This document shows positions 35,351 to 47,812 of a stretch of DNA of 64,000 nucleotides, piece by piece (the first letter of the stretch is position 1; each line of letters begins with the position of its first letter). The DNA is from Echinostoma caproni (lineage: Eukaryota > Platyhelminthes > Trematoda > Plagiorchiida > Echinostomatidae), in NCBI GenBank assembly GCA_900618425.1, contig UZAN01039462.1, forward strand, positions 94,434-158,433, in the 5' to 3' direction. The notes under the pieces are model-generated. The model did not search any database, was not told the DNA's origin, and saw only the letters and a list, made by a program, of their open reading frames with translations. A program made the translations under genes and the position numbers.

Positions 35351-35562
35351 GGCTACAAATTACAGAATGAACCCAAGGTGACGGTACATCCAATACTAAT
35401 TGCATTTGTTTTTATTGCAATTTGAATGAATGATTTATTTTTATTACGGTCATGCATTCTCAAGTTTATCTGGACCACCACGGTGGAATAAAATCAGCAA
35501 AAACTTGCGTGACACAAAAAGTTAAAATCTATTTTAGTCAATTTACTCTCAGTTTTAAAACA
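35351..35562. other. upstream of the small secreted-protein gene
   Basis: Short AT-rich stretch. TTTACTCTCAG ends about 10 nt before the ATG at 35563 and could be a cis- or trans-splice acceptor. Confidence 0.3.
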
Positions 35563-35855
35563 ATGAAAAAAACTAATATCTATTGGTTGTTGATAATTGT
35601 TTTGTTCAAAGCAATTACTGAACCGTATAAGGAATACAATCGGCATCACAGTGACACAAAAGACGTTACAAAAAATCAGCAGGCATCAACATAAAGAAAA
35701 GTCAATTTTTTCCAGGCAACGTTTTTCACAGTTATAAAGCGACCAAAACCTGCTTTGAATACGAATATCTATTGATCCAAATGGAAATGATGTACAGGGA
35801 CATGATCATGATCGGCATCATAGTTACCATTGTCACAATTATCTCTGTCATCTGA
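35563..35855 (+). CDS. candidate small secreted or membrane protein gene (two exons)
   Basis: From the ATG at 35563 the frame reads MKKTNIYWLLIIVLFKAITE, a clear signal peptide, then a His-containing polar stretch. Unspliced it stops after 43 codons. If CACA|GTGACA (35651) is used with the strong acceptor TTTTTTCCAG (35715), a 65-nt intron is removed. The second exon then reads FHSYKATKTCFEYEYLL, a Met-rich segment and a hydrophobic end, GIIVTIVTIISVI, at a stop. That gives about 75 residues, possibly tail-anchored. Another frame of exon 2 is very His-rich (GHDHDRHHSYHCH). Size and layout recall short secreted proteins of flukes, but I name no family. Confidence 0.35.
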
Positions 35856-37039
35856 ATGATGGCCCCTAGCGATTGTTCGTGCTGGACTGTGTATCAATAT
35901 ATGCTGGGTTCCATTGTACGTAACCAGAAAGGATAGAATAAAAAGAGTGGGCGTTATCAGCTGAAAAATGAAAATCGAACAGTTTCGGTTACTTAGGTTT
36001 CGCGTTTTCGGTCACGTCTCAAACAACTAAAAAACTGGCTTTCTAGATCGGTGTACTTTGAGAAAAACAAAACCTTTAGTTTGACAAAATTCATAGCTTT
36101 GTGGAAACACCAAAAATGGTTTAGTAATACCTGATTTTATCTGATATCCATCAGCATAGCACAATAAATCACAAACATGTGACCACCGTTGTAGTTAACA
36201 TCTCACCAACTAAATATCGTTTGAATGAATTTCGCTAACAGTTGGGGCTAACAAAATAATTGTCACATTATGAACTTGGAAAAGGCAGGAAGTCTGCAAA
36301 ACGTCCACCCCATTTCCATCAACTTAGCATATCACTACTTTCAAATGCGGAATCACAAAGCTAGTTCAATCCCGACTGATTCCATCATCACTCAATCTCC
36401 AACATTTGTTTTCTTAAACTGCGGGGTTCATCCCATTTTAAAATGGCCATCAGTGGATAATTTGACACATATGAAACATGAAATCATTATCTCAGTTGTA
36501 TATTTATTTATTTGAATCACGTGATCCGCAATGAAATAAGAAAGCAATATCTTATCATCAGATCTGACGAATAATAATCATTGATGCATATTTCAACAAT
36601 TTAATTAATTATATTATTTCAGTTAGTTGAATAATTGGAGCCATTTGCCCGAACAAGCTATCCACGTTGAAATGAATGTTTTACACCGTGGAGCCTACAA
36701 TCTGTTGGATCAACTGAGATCATGTGGCTTGGTTTACACAAGGATGAATCCAAACATGATTTTATTGTTCTCATAAAAGGACTTACGCCACATTTTTCAT
36801 TAGTCCGGCCCTCACTGCAGTCTGCACCAGATGCAGTTGTCCATCACAGCAAATTCCAGTCAAAATTTGTTACTATCTCCATCTCTTTCGTTTGTTCAAA
36901 TGTTCAATAAATTTTGAGCGAAATGAAAGGAAATCTTTATATTTTCGATAAATCAATTTATGCTGAGCACTTCTGACTATTCTAATATTTATGAAACATC
37001 TTTTGACTTAGCACAGTACCAAAGCATGATGGAACATCA
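35856..37039. other. no supported gene
   Basis: Around 36670-36770 a plus-strand frame reads VEMNVLHRGAYNLLDQLRS, which is protein-like but without firm splice sites. The rest is AT-rich. Confidence 0.28.
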
Positions 37040-37335
37040 ACTGCGAAAGAACGATTCGTCAAACGTCGTATACAGATTAAAATTCTGAGAATGCGATAGT
37101 AGAGAACAGTAGAAAACTCATGATATGACTACACGAACATACACTGGGGGTCAAAACAAAAGAAGAGAAGTCCGAAATCTCAATCCTCATGGATACAGAG
37201 AATCACGTCTGCTACCTGGATAACGCAAGACTAATTGGAAAACGAACCACCAAATCCATATGGGAATTTATCGAAGCATGGCACTCCAGAACGGATAGTA
37301 TGAATAAGCATATAGAACCTATTTATCACTAAGGA
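37040..37335 (+). mobile_element. Penelope-like element fragment, GIY-YIG endonuclease end
   Basis: Broken frames give SNVVYRLKF and ECDSRE, then RKLMI, LHEHTLGVK, SEISILMDTENHVCYLDNAR and SIWEFIEAWHSRTDSMNKHI. The order matches the end of the GIY-YIG domain and the tail of Penelope-like RTs: VVYR, YIG block, GRKL, LHEH, ENHV.DLDNA, EFIEAWHS, NKHIE. The YIG block itself is decayed. Several stops make it inactive. The RT core upstream is not visible. The sequence to about 37700, with GATGATGCCTAGTTTGG, is probably its 3' tail. Confidence 0.65.
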
Positions 37336-37775
37336 AACACTGGTGACCGGAGCCTACCTCAACTGGAACCGGCCTAAAATCAATTCTCACCGGTTTAAAA
37401 TCGGTTCAAAACAAGGTTTGTGGTTGGTTTAGGAAGTCAGTAGACCAATGAAAAACGGATGGTTACCATGACAACAGAACAACGAATCAAATCACGGCAA
37501 ACAGCCGCTATGAACCAATAGAATTAAACAGATGCAAACAATCAGTCGGACCCTTCGAAAACAACGATATAAGTCCGTTTGCACTGAGAACAGAAGCTTC
37601 CCCGAACACACTGATGATGATGCCTAGTTTGGTTACGAAACGTCTGCAAACAACACTTCCGGTTCGGGGACCTCACGAACACCAACATTCACATCCCGAG
37701 CTACAATCGTTTGATACCATTTCAAATTAAGTAGATGGTGTTTTGTCCATACCCGAACAGATCGTGTGGTGTGCT

Positions 37776-37778
<3 letters not shown>

Positions 37779-37811
<33 letters not shown>
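37779..37811. repeat. (CA)n microsatellite
   Basis: About sixteen CA units. It lies shortly after the Penelope-like tail. Confidence 0.9.
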
Positions 37812-37813
<2 letters not shown>

Positions 37814-39099
37814 TAATAGTATATCTGAATAGGAACTTCCAAGTTATCCACTTTCACCCACAAAAGCGTTCGATTCGAATTCATGTCACTTGGGGTATTC
37901 TAAACCACGTAAAATATATTGAATATTTCACCTCATCAACCGAGCAGAATTAAGTGAATACTGTGGATTAGCTGGTGTACCCGAGGTGTTTTTGGAAAAG
38001 AAACATGAGCTATGCCATTTGATAAGGTTGATTAGGTCATCTAACCTACGCAAATGTATTTTAAACTGGAATACCGGATAAGGAGAAGCCAAGCGTCCTC
38101 ATATCTGTTCCGACACAAGTTATTTTTTAACCTCTATCCCATGCGTGAGGCAGTACTGTATAAGGAGCTCAAAAGCTCGATAAATTGTGCACCAGATGCT
38201 CGTACGAAAACGGTGCTACTCTTGACCATCTCCTCGGCAGTTCGTGACCGAGGTTGGGGATGTTATTTTACCAGCGATGAATCGGAAAGAACATTTTTCG
38301 GTTATTTAACAAACTGGGAATCCGATAAAATTATCCATTTCCATTTTGCTAGCCTGTTCAACGAGGACCGAAACTGATATCTCTACTGACAATGCGCAGA
38401 TCAGGACCGTATCGGATGGATAGAGAAAGCATTTAAATATCCAATCTCTAATGATTGAGGCCTGTTCCGTTGTGGCCCTTCTTTACTCCTAGCTGTCACT
38501 CTGTCGTTTAATGTGTGTTTAATGTGTTTAATGTACAAATAACGATTGCTTACGTGTGATTGGCGCCTCTTGTCTGGAAGCTTCTACTTCGTATTGGCGT
38601 CCGTGTGTGTACGATCGAAACCTGTGAGGGAACCTCATCTGCTTCACACAAAACGAACTAGTTGCGCTTTGTTCACGCGTGTGAGTCGTCGATAGAGAGA
38701 GACACCAAATAATTTGCAGTGACAAAGGGATATGTTGTGTTTGGCCCCTTTTCTTCCGTAAAATTGTTGTTGGCATTCATAAAGTTGACCTGTCCACATG
38801 CTTCTCTGTATGTAATCAGACGTTAATTGTGTTATGTGGATCAGTTCAAATGAATACTGTCAAATACGGATCCAGCGCCACCCTTTTGATGCTTAAAAAT
38901 AAACCATGCTTCAAAGAAGTGTCATTCAGACAGTATCTACAAAGTGCAAACGTTATTGTTCAGACGCTTAACAAAAATATATATATTTTTTAAACAATAA
39001 CATATCACATAGATCTCTACTGCCTCGAATATAGACAAAGAAGGTTTCGATTTTCGTTCACCACAATGCCGCATACAACACGAGAGTTCCAAAGGTGTA
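37812..39099. other. one weak plus-strand exon candidate
   Basis: At 38130-38377 a plus-strand frame of balanced composition (VLYKELKSSINCAPDARTK, RDRGWGCYFTSDESERTFF, LFNEDRN then stop) could be a terminal exon. Its acceptor (TCTCCTCGGCAG inside it, or GGCAG before it) is uncertain. A degenerate tandem repeat of TTTAATGTG lies at 38507-38534. Confidence 0.28.
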
Positions 39100-39296
39100 T
39101 TACCATTTGACATGTCCTTGGCTGTTCAGTGATGGTGAAAGCATCATTTGTCCACCATGTAAGTCAGCCTGAATTAATTTCCCCGAATCAGATAACCCAT
39201 TGGATGCGGACCACATTCCGACGAGAGAATTTATTCGTTTGTTAAGCATCACTATCCGGTGGTAACCGTACCCTTTGAACACCGTATTCGATGCAC
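39100..39296 (-). CDS. candidate terminal exon, minus-strand gene
   Basis: On the minus strand, CCGTGAAACAG opens a frame reading VFKGYGYHRIVMLNKRINS, LVGMWSASNGLSDSGKLIQ and LHGGQMMLSPSLNS and ending at a stop. It starts in phase 1, matching the end of the candidate exon at 40491-40679. The join adds one Gly codon. The composition is strongly protein-like. The protein is not recognised. Confidence 0.36.
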
Positions 39297-40490
39297 CTGT
39301 TTCACGGAACTTCTTTGATCGACAATTACAGTACCACGTCTGCTACACTACAGACTAAATAAAACATTTCAAGGATCAGTAATGCAGTACTCTATGCATA
39401 TCACTGAACGTGTGAGCACCTTGAGTTAAGTTTCTTATTTGGAATTCAGGTCTTTTTCACCTATTTCAGAAATCATAGTTCTACTCACATTTTCTCAGTG
39501 CGCCGAATGAGTTTAATCTTCGAAAAGAACACCTAAAGCAAGAACGTCTTAGTACGATTAAAATAATAAACAAATCTGTGAACGGAAAAAGACATTTCCC
39601 TTGAGTGGTAAGGAAGCCAAAGGGGGAACTCCGATGAGATTACCTACGTTTGTACAAGTCAGACTGAACATGTTTACTGTTTGCTCAGCTAAATTGAGAT
39701 TTGCTTCCGTGGAGTAGTTTTCACCAGTTTCTAAAATACTGAAACTCGGAACCTTTAGTCACCCGATGTGTAGACAAAGACGTTAGTTCAGCAGACATTT
39801 TTACTAACCAGTCCTTTGCTTACGTTATTCTTTCCAAATGATGCAATTGAAATTAATCTGTACAGCTTATCGATAACATCGAATTTCATTATGAAAATTG
39901 AGAGAAAGGAACCATATCGAAGAGGAATACGGAAGTCTCTATTATTTTTACTTTTCATGTTAATTAAAGCTTCTTCTATTTGATGCAGTCTGCTTATTAT
40001 ATATTACATTATTATTATGTAATATCATATGTATCATATATTGGCTGGCTGGTTTCAGGATATTCGTTTTCCATTTATTGCTATTGTATTATATACATTA
40101 TATTTTATATATCGCATCAATTTGTTATTGCTATTATTTTCCATATGGCTTCCTCGAAACATCGTCTGGACAAACAGAACTTATGTTCAAACAACCGAGG
40201 CATGATGCATTATGCCAACAAAGGTCTCCATAAAGCGGTTTGATTTTCATCATTTTTATAGTATTGGTGACCAATTGTCTATTTTACTCCAGAATAGTAT
40301 ATAAGAAATCAGCTGACTTACCAGTGATGCTCCGTCAGGACGATTAGTTGGATGTGGACAGCATCATTTGAAACGTTAAATTTGCACAGCGGTAAACACT
40401 AGAGAAACATATAACTCAACTGACATTAAATGCAACTGACTAGAAGGAAATATCAATATGAATATCTCCACAGTAGTGGTGGCGGTCAAC
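39297..40490. other. no supported gene; very AT-rich patch
   Basis: Putative intron of the minus-strand model. The 39980-40140 part is very AT-rich with local inverted symmetry (TATTACATTATTATTATGTAATA region). A plus-strand open frame there looks compositional. Confidence 0.35.
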
Positions 40491-40679
40491 CGATTTCATT
40501 AACTGGTAAAAGTGTACTTCGAAGCCTTATATTGTGAGGTTCAAACACTAGCTGCAAAGTATACACGTTTAACGGGCAGCCACGCTCTCTCTTGAGTTTC
40601 GTCACAACACTCAAGTTGGTAACGTTACTGGTTTCTGTGCGAGAACTATAAGTTATCAGGACTAAATAAGATTCCACCC
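40491..40679 (-). CDS. candidate internal exon, extracellular look, minus-strand gene
   Basis: The acceptor CAATCTTTGGTAG and the donor ATCG|GTTGAC enclose 189 nt in phase 1 to 1. The peptide alternates polar and hydrophobic residues as in a beta-rich domain. It reads VESYLVLITYSSRTETS, with a glycosylation-like NVT, then VYTLQLVFEPHNIRLRS and LLPVNEI. It joins 39100-39296 in phase. No named domain recognised. Confidence 0.4.
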
Positions 40680-41302
40680 CTACCAAAGATTGCACATTTA
40701 TGTGTTTCAATGAACTAGTATGAAGTGATTCGTTGTATTTCGTTCGCTTTTGTTCAGCAGGGGATAGATAACCTCTAGTTGTTCCATTTGGAAGCTTCGA
40801 AACCTCAGAAAGGATTGCTTATTAGGTATCGCACCCTGGACTTAAGTAGACTTCACCAGCTTATAGCCATTCACTTGTGGTTATTCAGCGTAAGACCTTC
40901 AGGTGGGAATTCCGAGACGAAACTTCAAACACATACTACCCACATGCACACTCTATTTACACTAACAAATATTTGTAATGGCTAACCCTATACTACACAT
41001 TACTCTACCATGGTTAAAATTGTCTTGAACCAGGGGGACTTGATCACCGTTGGTTCTTAATAATCTACACAAGTTGATACAGCTCAGCTAAAAGGTTCAC
41101 CAGTTTTTATCTCTTCATTCAGACGCAACTATTGAAGCCTGCTATTAACCGAGTATTGTACATTTTGCATACCGAGCAAAGCAAACTCGACCCCGGGCTA
41201 GACAAAAAATGTCTAATGGTGGACGAGCTGTTGAGGCGAAAGTTGCATTGACCAAAAAAATAAAGTAGTGGATTATGAGCACTGAATGCCACGTAATGTA
41301 CA
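40680..41302. other. no supported gene
   Basis: Nothing beyond short chance frames. Confidence 0.35.
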
Positions 41303-41433
41303 TCAGTTCTTCCGAATAAAACACATTTCTAGAATGAACCTAGCCTTCCAAGTATATAAATTTCTATGTAAAATTCTTTCACAATTTGACCAATTGTCCT
41401 GGACAATTTCGCCACATCTGAAATTCATGCGTA
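41303..41433 (-). CDS. weak candidate exon, minus strand
   Basis: A strong acceptor, GGTTTTTTGCAG, opens a frame reading MNFRCGEIVQDNWSNCERI and NLYTWKARFILEMCF and ending at a stop. It starts in phase 1. If internal, a donor at AATT|GTGAAA would end it earlier in phase 1, fitting the exon at 40491-40679. A plus-strand frame overlaps it. Confidence 0.27.
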
Positions 41434-43999
41434 CTGCAAAAAACCGTACCATCAATATGGGTTTTAGTATGAAAAATAAGTAGATTAAAATAAAATAAAG
41501 GATACACACGGGAAGGTGAGGAAGAAGTGAAAGGAGAACCATTTTATCAGAGTAAAGGCGAGCATATAGCCCACTATAACTCAAGAGTCGTCCTTCGCAC
41601 ATACCGGGCATTATGCGAAGCTGATTTTATGCGGGATATTTTTGCCTTTTGAGCATAAAGGGAGAAATCCAAATTGCAGATTATCAAATTGTAGAAAGTC
41701 GACATCTAAGAGAACTTCTGGATCACCTAAGCAAGATAGGCGTCAACTTAAGTTCAGTTAATTCGGTTACGAACTTCCAATATGTGTGAAAGGATAGGAT
41801 GCGATATTCAGTTGGGCGAGGCCAAAGTTACCCACATGGGACCCGGTGATGCAAAGTTTGAATCCATTTTCAATAGGCATTGGATCAATAACTCTCGTGT
41901 GTGTCGATTTCTCCAATAATGTAGAATGCAGATCTATTCTTTTCTTCCGTTTTTGATACTGTATTTTCGCTGAAATGAATTGAAAAAATGGAACAATAAA
42001 TTAAAATATCTGACCCTCAAACATTGTATTCCACACGATTTCCGTGTTTTGATTGCATAGGTGATTCACTTCAGAGAGGTGTGAGCTCCGTGATGACTAC
42101 AATGCACAGATAAGGACAACTTCCGTTTTACACTGTTTCTCGGCATCCGGTGAGGACCAACGTAGCAACCCGAAACACCCTATGGTTGACCACTTCCGGC
42201 CTAAAACCTGCGTGTGTGGCTTGGTATTCCCTCGCTGTTAGACCAAGATCGATACGTTTGTATTCATCGTAATTCAGTTCAACGATGTGATGCATGCAAG
42301 CAAAGGGGAGTGAAACGGGAAACCAGCCTTACGTTCATTAGCCCTCAAATTTACTAATTAGTTTCGAAGAAAAAGAAATCAGAAGCCTAATTAGTGCAGT
42401 TACGCCTCTTTTGTCGTTCAACTTGAAAATACTTGAAAAGAATGAAACGTCTGGTTATTTTTGACAAGGGATATTCATCTTCTACTTCGGTGAAAGTTGT
42501 GAACAACTTCACCGGCTTAGTTGTGTCTCACTGGTCTAAAATGTTCATGCGGTAATAAGCTCACTTTTGTGGTCGGTTGGTGTTTATTCGATAACTCTGG
42601 TTGAGTTTTGGTTCCCAAACACAGATGAATCTCTAGGAGTTTACCGAAACAGAATACTTTTGTTTTCAGAAAATGAGAAAGTTATGTACACTTGGGTCTA
42701 ATCTAGACTCGGTGATCGCCCATTTTATTGCAAATATCTGGTTTGAAGTTTCACTTTACACCTGGATACAATGATAAGAACATTTTTCGTTCTTAGTGAG
42801 GCAAAGACTAGGTTCCTTTAGCCAGAAATGTTTTTGTCGTTAAATGTTTTGCCTCAGACCTGCAGGGAAGTTTCGGATAAGCCCGGGTAAGCCAACCTAT
42901 ACCCCGGGCTGAACAAGCGTATCGGTTTTTCTACAACTCCTTCCACTGTGATTGAAGTTCAAACCAAATTCCCGTTTCACCGATTGGTGCCGAGGCTGAA
43001 TCCTTCAAACAGCAGTGTGTGGCGCTGGAGAGAAAGGTTGGTTTGCTTTCCACTGCGTGCTACTCACTGTATTGGCCTAACTACAACCATGGTACAGATA
43101 AAAAGTGAAACATTCAAAACGATTGCTCCATCCACGAAGCTAAAGCAAGATGGGATTGTAGTCCGACTCAGAAATTATATGACCATTTGGCTCTAATCAA
43201 ACGCATAATCAATATTCTCCATAATCCCAAAATGCTTGAGAAAATCCAGCCGAATGTGCTATTTGGACAACGTTTTGAACGCAATAGCTATTGATTTTGG
43301 CCGTAGACTTTACGAACTGTCATTCAGCTGTCAGTACACTTAGGAATTTCATTTTCCGTGCAATCAGATGCACGGTTAGTATGTTGGAACATTTCAATAG
43401 TTGGGTGGGGCTTATCTAATGGGTAATGGAGAGTACGGAGATAAAGCATCTGGTAACACTGAGGACAGAATGGAAACGGTCACGCAGTAAAATGTTGTCA
43501 GATGCTAATCATTGAAGTTTACTACCAAGGGTAATTTAAGGTTAGGTACAGTAAAATTAGTGAAGCGGCCTTCACAAACAGTAATGTATTATGAAAAGAA
43601 GAAAACCTGGCTATGACACGTAATTAATGCATACCAATCAATAACTGTGAGCATATTTAACTAAACAGAATAGATGGTGTGTAGATGTTCCCATAGGTTC
43701 CGTATAATAAAACACATCTATCACAATGTGCTCTCATGCTAGTCCAAAGTCAACGTCAAAGTTTTATTATGCGCGATTTAACAAAGCTAAAGCTCATCAT
43801 TCCCCGCAGAATTTCTAAAGAATTCTTTGAATAACTTCAGAAAAGGAAAATAATAATAACAATAATAATAATAAGCTTGATCACTCACAGATTTCGCCAT
43901 TTTAATTGTTCCAATGCTTGATCAATTTGCGATTTAAATAAATCAATTGTAGGAGCACACACTAAATCGGATGAAAGATATTTACATACGCCTCACACT
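41434..43999. other. no supported gene
   Basis: The 42070-42260 part is GC-richer and looks like repeat-derived sequence without a recognisable motif. A plus-strand frame at 42948-43196 has a mixed composition and no good splice sites. An AAT-rich microsatellite lies at about 43850-43873. Confidence 0.3.
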
Positions 44000-44470
44000 G
44001 ACTGCAAACGAGTGATGCTACCAATCAAGGTGGCTGTTCTGGGTCTTTGCGTTTAGTGGATGTCCCCTGAGGTGATCATTTTTAGAAGTAGATTTGTGAT
44101 GCACGAACGCCTGTGCCGAAATCCGTGTGAGGTTGGTGTCAAAAGCTTCTGCTTCTGCAGATAATCTATCAACAGATCTGCCACAATAGCTTCCATTGCT
44201 TCGGACAGTATCAGTTAAGGTGAAAAATGGCAGTAGTTGGTGGGATCACCGCGAGAGCCCTCTATGTAAATAGCGGGGGGGGGGATCACCCGTTCCTTCC
44301 ATGACTGCGGAATTACTGCCTCGTTGAACATCCTTTGGTAAAGAACAACCAGAGGTTTAAAAATGTTATTGGCTAGCGAGATAAGAGTCCGGAGATGCAT
44401 GTTGTCTGCGTCTGGGAATGAACTCTTACGCAACGTTAGTAGTTTGACTCTAACCTTCTCACTATGTTAA
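44000..44470 (-). mobile_element. non-LTR retrotransposon RT fragment, CR1/jockey-like
   Basis: On the minus strand it reads SLANNIFKPLVVLYQRMFNE, IPQSWKERVIPP, GSRGDPTNYCHFSP (usually NYRPISL), then LSEAMEAIVADLLIDYLQK and SHGFRHRRSCITNLL. These are the conserved blocks before and around the first RT motifs of CR1/jockey-type LINEs. A poly-G run (44274-44284) and stops interrupt it. The family differs from that of the fragments at 2.4, 20.9, 33.6 and 48.7 kb. Confidence 0.8.
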
Positions 44471-46872
44471 CCAGTGACGGATAAGATACACAGGGTAGTT
44501 TACTTGGAATCTGTAATGCTTTGTCCGACTCCACCTTTCCGCATCTAGATCAACGCTTAGTATGAATGACTGAACGGTAGGATTTTGCTTGTTAGTTGAT
44601 CATAACACAACCATGATTATCACTTTTGCTCACATTGTGCTACTCACTTCGCTCGAATATCAAAATAGTGTACAATTAGCACAAGTAAACACATTCGCCC
44701 TAAACTCCTAAATGTTCATCCATGCTGCAACAAACGTTTATGTGATCTGAAGACCAGTTGAAAGAACGATAACCCTTTCGAAGGTCAACGTTTGATTGTG
44801 AGACCACATGTTGACCTGTTATTCGGGATTTTACTCAGTTCTTATATCAAATGCCAGAAAGATTTCTCGGTCACTTGAAACAGGGTTATCGGTGGATACG
44901 TGCATTGAACGCAATCGTGATAATAGTGTGGAATGTCCAACGTACCGTGGCCATCGTCGCCCAAATCTGCCGCATTACTCGCACTAAGCAGTCTGAAATT
45001 TCGCACCACAAAAGCTTCACACTACCGGTCTTTCATATTTGTGAACCATCCTTTAAGTAGCCGGATAGAACTTCATTTAGATGGTCGGAATACGATTATG
45101 CTTCTGCATTTAAATGCGTGAAAAAGTCTTGTTTCTTTGGCATCCCTAAGCCCCTTGAGTGTTTGAGCGAGTATCAAGATTTCATTTTTCATTGAAATGA
45201 ATGGTATCGCGCAAATAATTCAAAAGACCCCAGAAATCAACCTCAGTCAGCTGAAAACAAATAAGATGTTTTAAGCCACAGTTGAAGTTATTCTCCTGCT
45301 TCGCAGATGTAGCGGCAAATTATGGTTGTATGGTGAAACAGTTTACTTCTTTGGGATTGGTGTTTTCTATATAACGTAAAGAATTAACGTTTTAGGGTAA
45401 TGTAATTTAACGTGATCGATTTTTGAAAACAGCATTTGTTTGAAAAAAACAGTCCAATAATGCCGCCATCTTTTAGTCTAGGCCACTGAACTCACTTGAA
45501 CCGTATGCTATACAAATAATGATAATAATTAGTGAAACCACTTACGTGTACAGCATTTCCTTGGTAACTGACGTACATTATCATTATTGAATTGGTTTCC
45601 ACAAAGACCACACGCACAGACAGATCCCTCACAGTCAAACGTTTAACCCGACACAATCACACACATACATACACACAAACACGCTACAGTTAGTGAACGC
45701 GAGCCGCTCGGACCATATACAAAGCTTCAAAGCGGTGCGCACTATTGTGTTAGTCCCACACATGCTCACTCAGTGAGACAAATGTACCCTAAACTGCTTT
45801 ACTCAAACCCATGGACCGGTTGTCAATAGCCCGCCGGTACGGTAGACAACATTACTCTTCAGATTGTCGGATTTATGACAATCCCAATTGAACGACCAAA
45901 TAAATTAAATGAACTTGAATACTGACCGAACCGGTGTCCACACACCAGACGGAGTGGGGGTGGAACTGAGTTACCTGCGAGTCTGGCAAACTCGAGCAAA
46001 CTTTGGAGCTAGTAGAGAGAAAAAGTACGACCTTATTTTGTAGTCGAACATAACAACTGACTTTGAAAGAAACTGATGGAAAACTGCTGCCCATCCTAAA
46101 TGATAATAATTGTGATATGTTGGTCCTTCGTCAAGCAGCATTAGGGCAACCAAAGCCAAGTGGGTATAACCCATAGAAGTGTGTGTTATCTCGTTTTGAG
46201 GATTTTTCTATTTTAACGGAACTGGTTTTTACTTTAATGAATTCATATACAAGTGCAAACGACCGAAACGAATCGTCGTACACACTGCAAATTACATATA
46301 TGTTCCGCGGAATTACAGAATTGTCATGCAAACACTCAAAGAATCAGCTATATAGAGGCCAGTGGTTCTAATGAAACTGGGAGTTATTTAATTTTCGTTA
46401 TTTTTATTAGTTCCAAAGCTTTCTATTGCACTTCTTACGTTTTCGCACCATTATTTGAGTGACTTGACTGAAATTCCGTAGGGTCAGGGATTTCAGGCGT
46501 TTTCATTTATGAATTTGGTATAATTTATACTTTTTACTTTCGGCCACTGTTCAACGTTGAGAAAGTCAAAGTTGAGATAGAAAAAATGTGATAGCGGCTG
46601 ACTGATGATATAAGAAATACAGGCAAACTGCCGCCTGAAGTTCAGTTATCTAAAACGCTATATCCAAGTGTTCATAAAATGCGGTCAATTTTTTGCTCAT
46701 CGGAATAGAAGATCCTTATTGTTATTGAGCTAGGGTAAAGGTTACACTGGGATATTATGCTTCAGCTAACCTCGAGTTCTATAGCCTAGAACACCAACGT
46801 CCAAAGGTGTTTCTAACTTCTAGCTTCTCTTTCCGCGAATTCAGTGCGTGCGAGGCAAAGGAACTTCTGATT
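44471..46872. other. no supported gene
   Basis: Short open frames on both strands at 44851-45121 and 45873-46462 overlap each other. A plus-strand stretch at 46183-46371 (NSYTSANDRNESSYTLQITY) is the most protein-like but lacks a strong acceptor. A CA-rich low-complexity patch is near 45655-45685. Confidence 0.28.
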
Positions 46873-47124
46873 TCATATCAACTTCGGCTGATGGCTTAAA
46901 ACCAAGCGAGGCTGCATATAACTATAGCACGTCGTTTGACAAATAGAGTACACAGGTAATTTCAATTGCTCTAAATGGGGTATCTTTTTGACAACTGGCT
47001 CAAACCTCGAGTTTCTGGAGTTTTCCTGTACAACTCCGACATCATCAATCCGTTCAGAAGGTAATCTCAAGGGAACCATCCAAACCTGAAGTTTGAGATG
47101 ATTGAAAGATACATATTCGTTCAT
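46873..47124 (-). CDS. candidate 83-codon ORF or exon, minus strand
   Basis: On the minus strand, ATTGACCCAG ends four bases before an ATG, which fits a trans-splice site. The frame reads MNEYVSFNHLKLQVWMVP, RLPSERIDDVGVVQENS, FEPVVKKIPHLEQLKLPVYS and then a Cys-containing end. It could be a complete short protein, or an internal exon starting at the CTTCAG inside it. No family recognised. Confidence 0.32.
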   Translation of the reverse strand: MNEYVSFNHLKLQVWMVPLRLPSERIDDVGVVQENSRNSRFEPVVKKIPHLEQLKLPVYSICQTTCYSYMQPRLVLSHQPKLI

Positions 47125-47812
47125 TTCTCTGGGTCAATAATAATTTAATTCTGAATTATCCACCCTCTGTTTCAGCTATGCCACAAGATGGAATAAACGG
47201 AAATAGCTCACTGGTTATTGGACGCTAATGATCCGTAGGCCACCATAATTATTTCATTTCAATGGGAATGAAATTTGTGATTTTCAAGTTGATATATATA
47301 TATATATATATACCAACTGGATTGTGCGCTCAGGATGCTAATTGACTTTGGGTCTTTGAACACTGAAGTCTTTGAATTATTGCTCGCGTCCGATGACAAA
47401 ATCGGGTGCACGTTGACAAATTCATCCGCGCCTTTCGAATGGTGTTAGTTTTTGTAAGGAACGCGTTACTATCTGGCGGTTGTGTCACATTTTGTTCACC
47501 CCACCTTTACCTCTTGATGCTTACCTCACATGAGCTGTGCTAGCCTGAAAGGAGCGTCGCGGAGATAAGAGTAAAAACTTGGCTCTGGTCTTACCTGGAA
47601 AAACAGCTTCACCATGATCCTTCTTTAACATAACCCGTCTGTCATTTTGCGGCCAACGCGGATGATTGCCTTCATTGTTTATTTAAATTTGAATTACAAG
47701 AAAGACATTTAAGAAACAAAGGATGATATCTATTCATGAAATATTATGGCTCAGTTATTTAAATGATTTCTTTTAGAATTATTTAAGCGTTTTACCACCT
47801 AAACAGGTTTAC
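47125..47812. other. no supported gene; (TA)n run
   Basis: A (TA)n microsatellite lies at about 47291-47313. I see nothing else. Confidence 0.4.

Noticed and set aside
37735..37953. Open frame with a (TH)n tract
   Set aside because: It is created by the (CA)n microsatellite.
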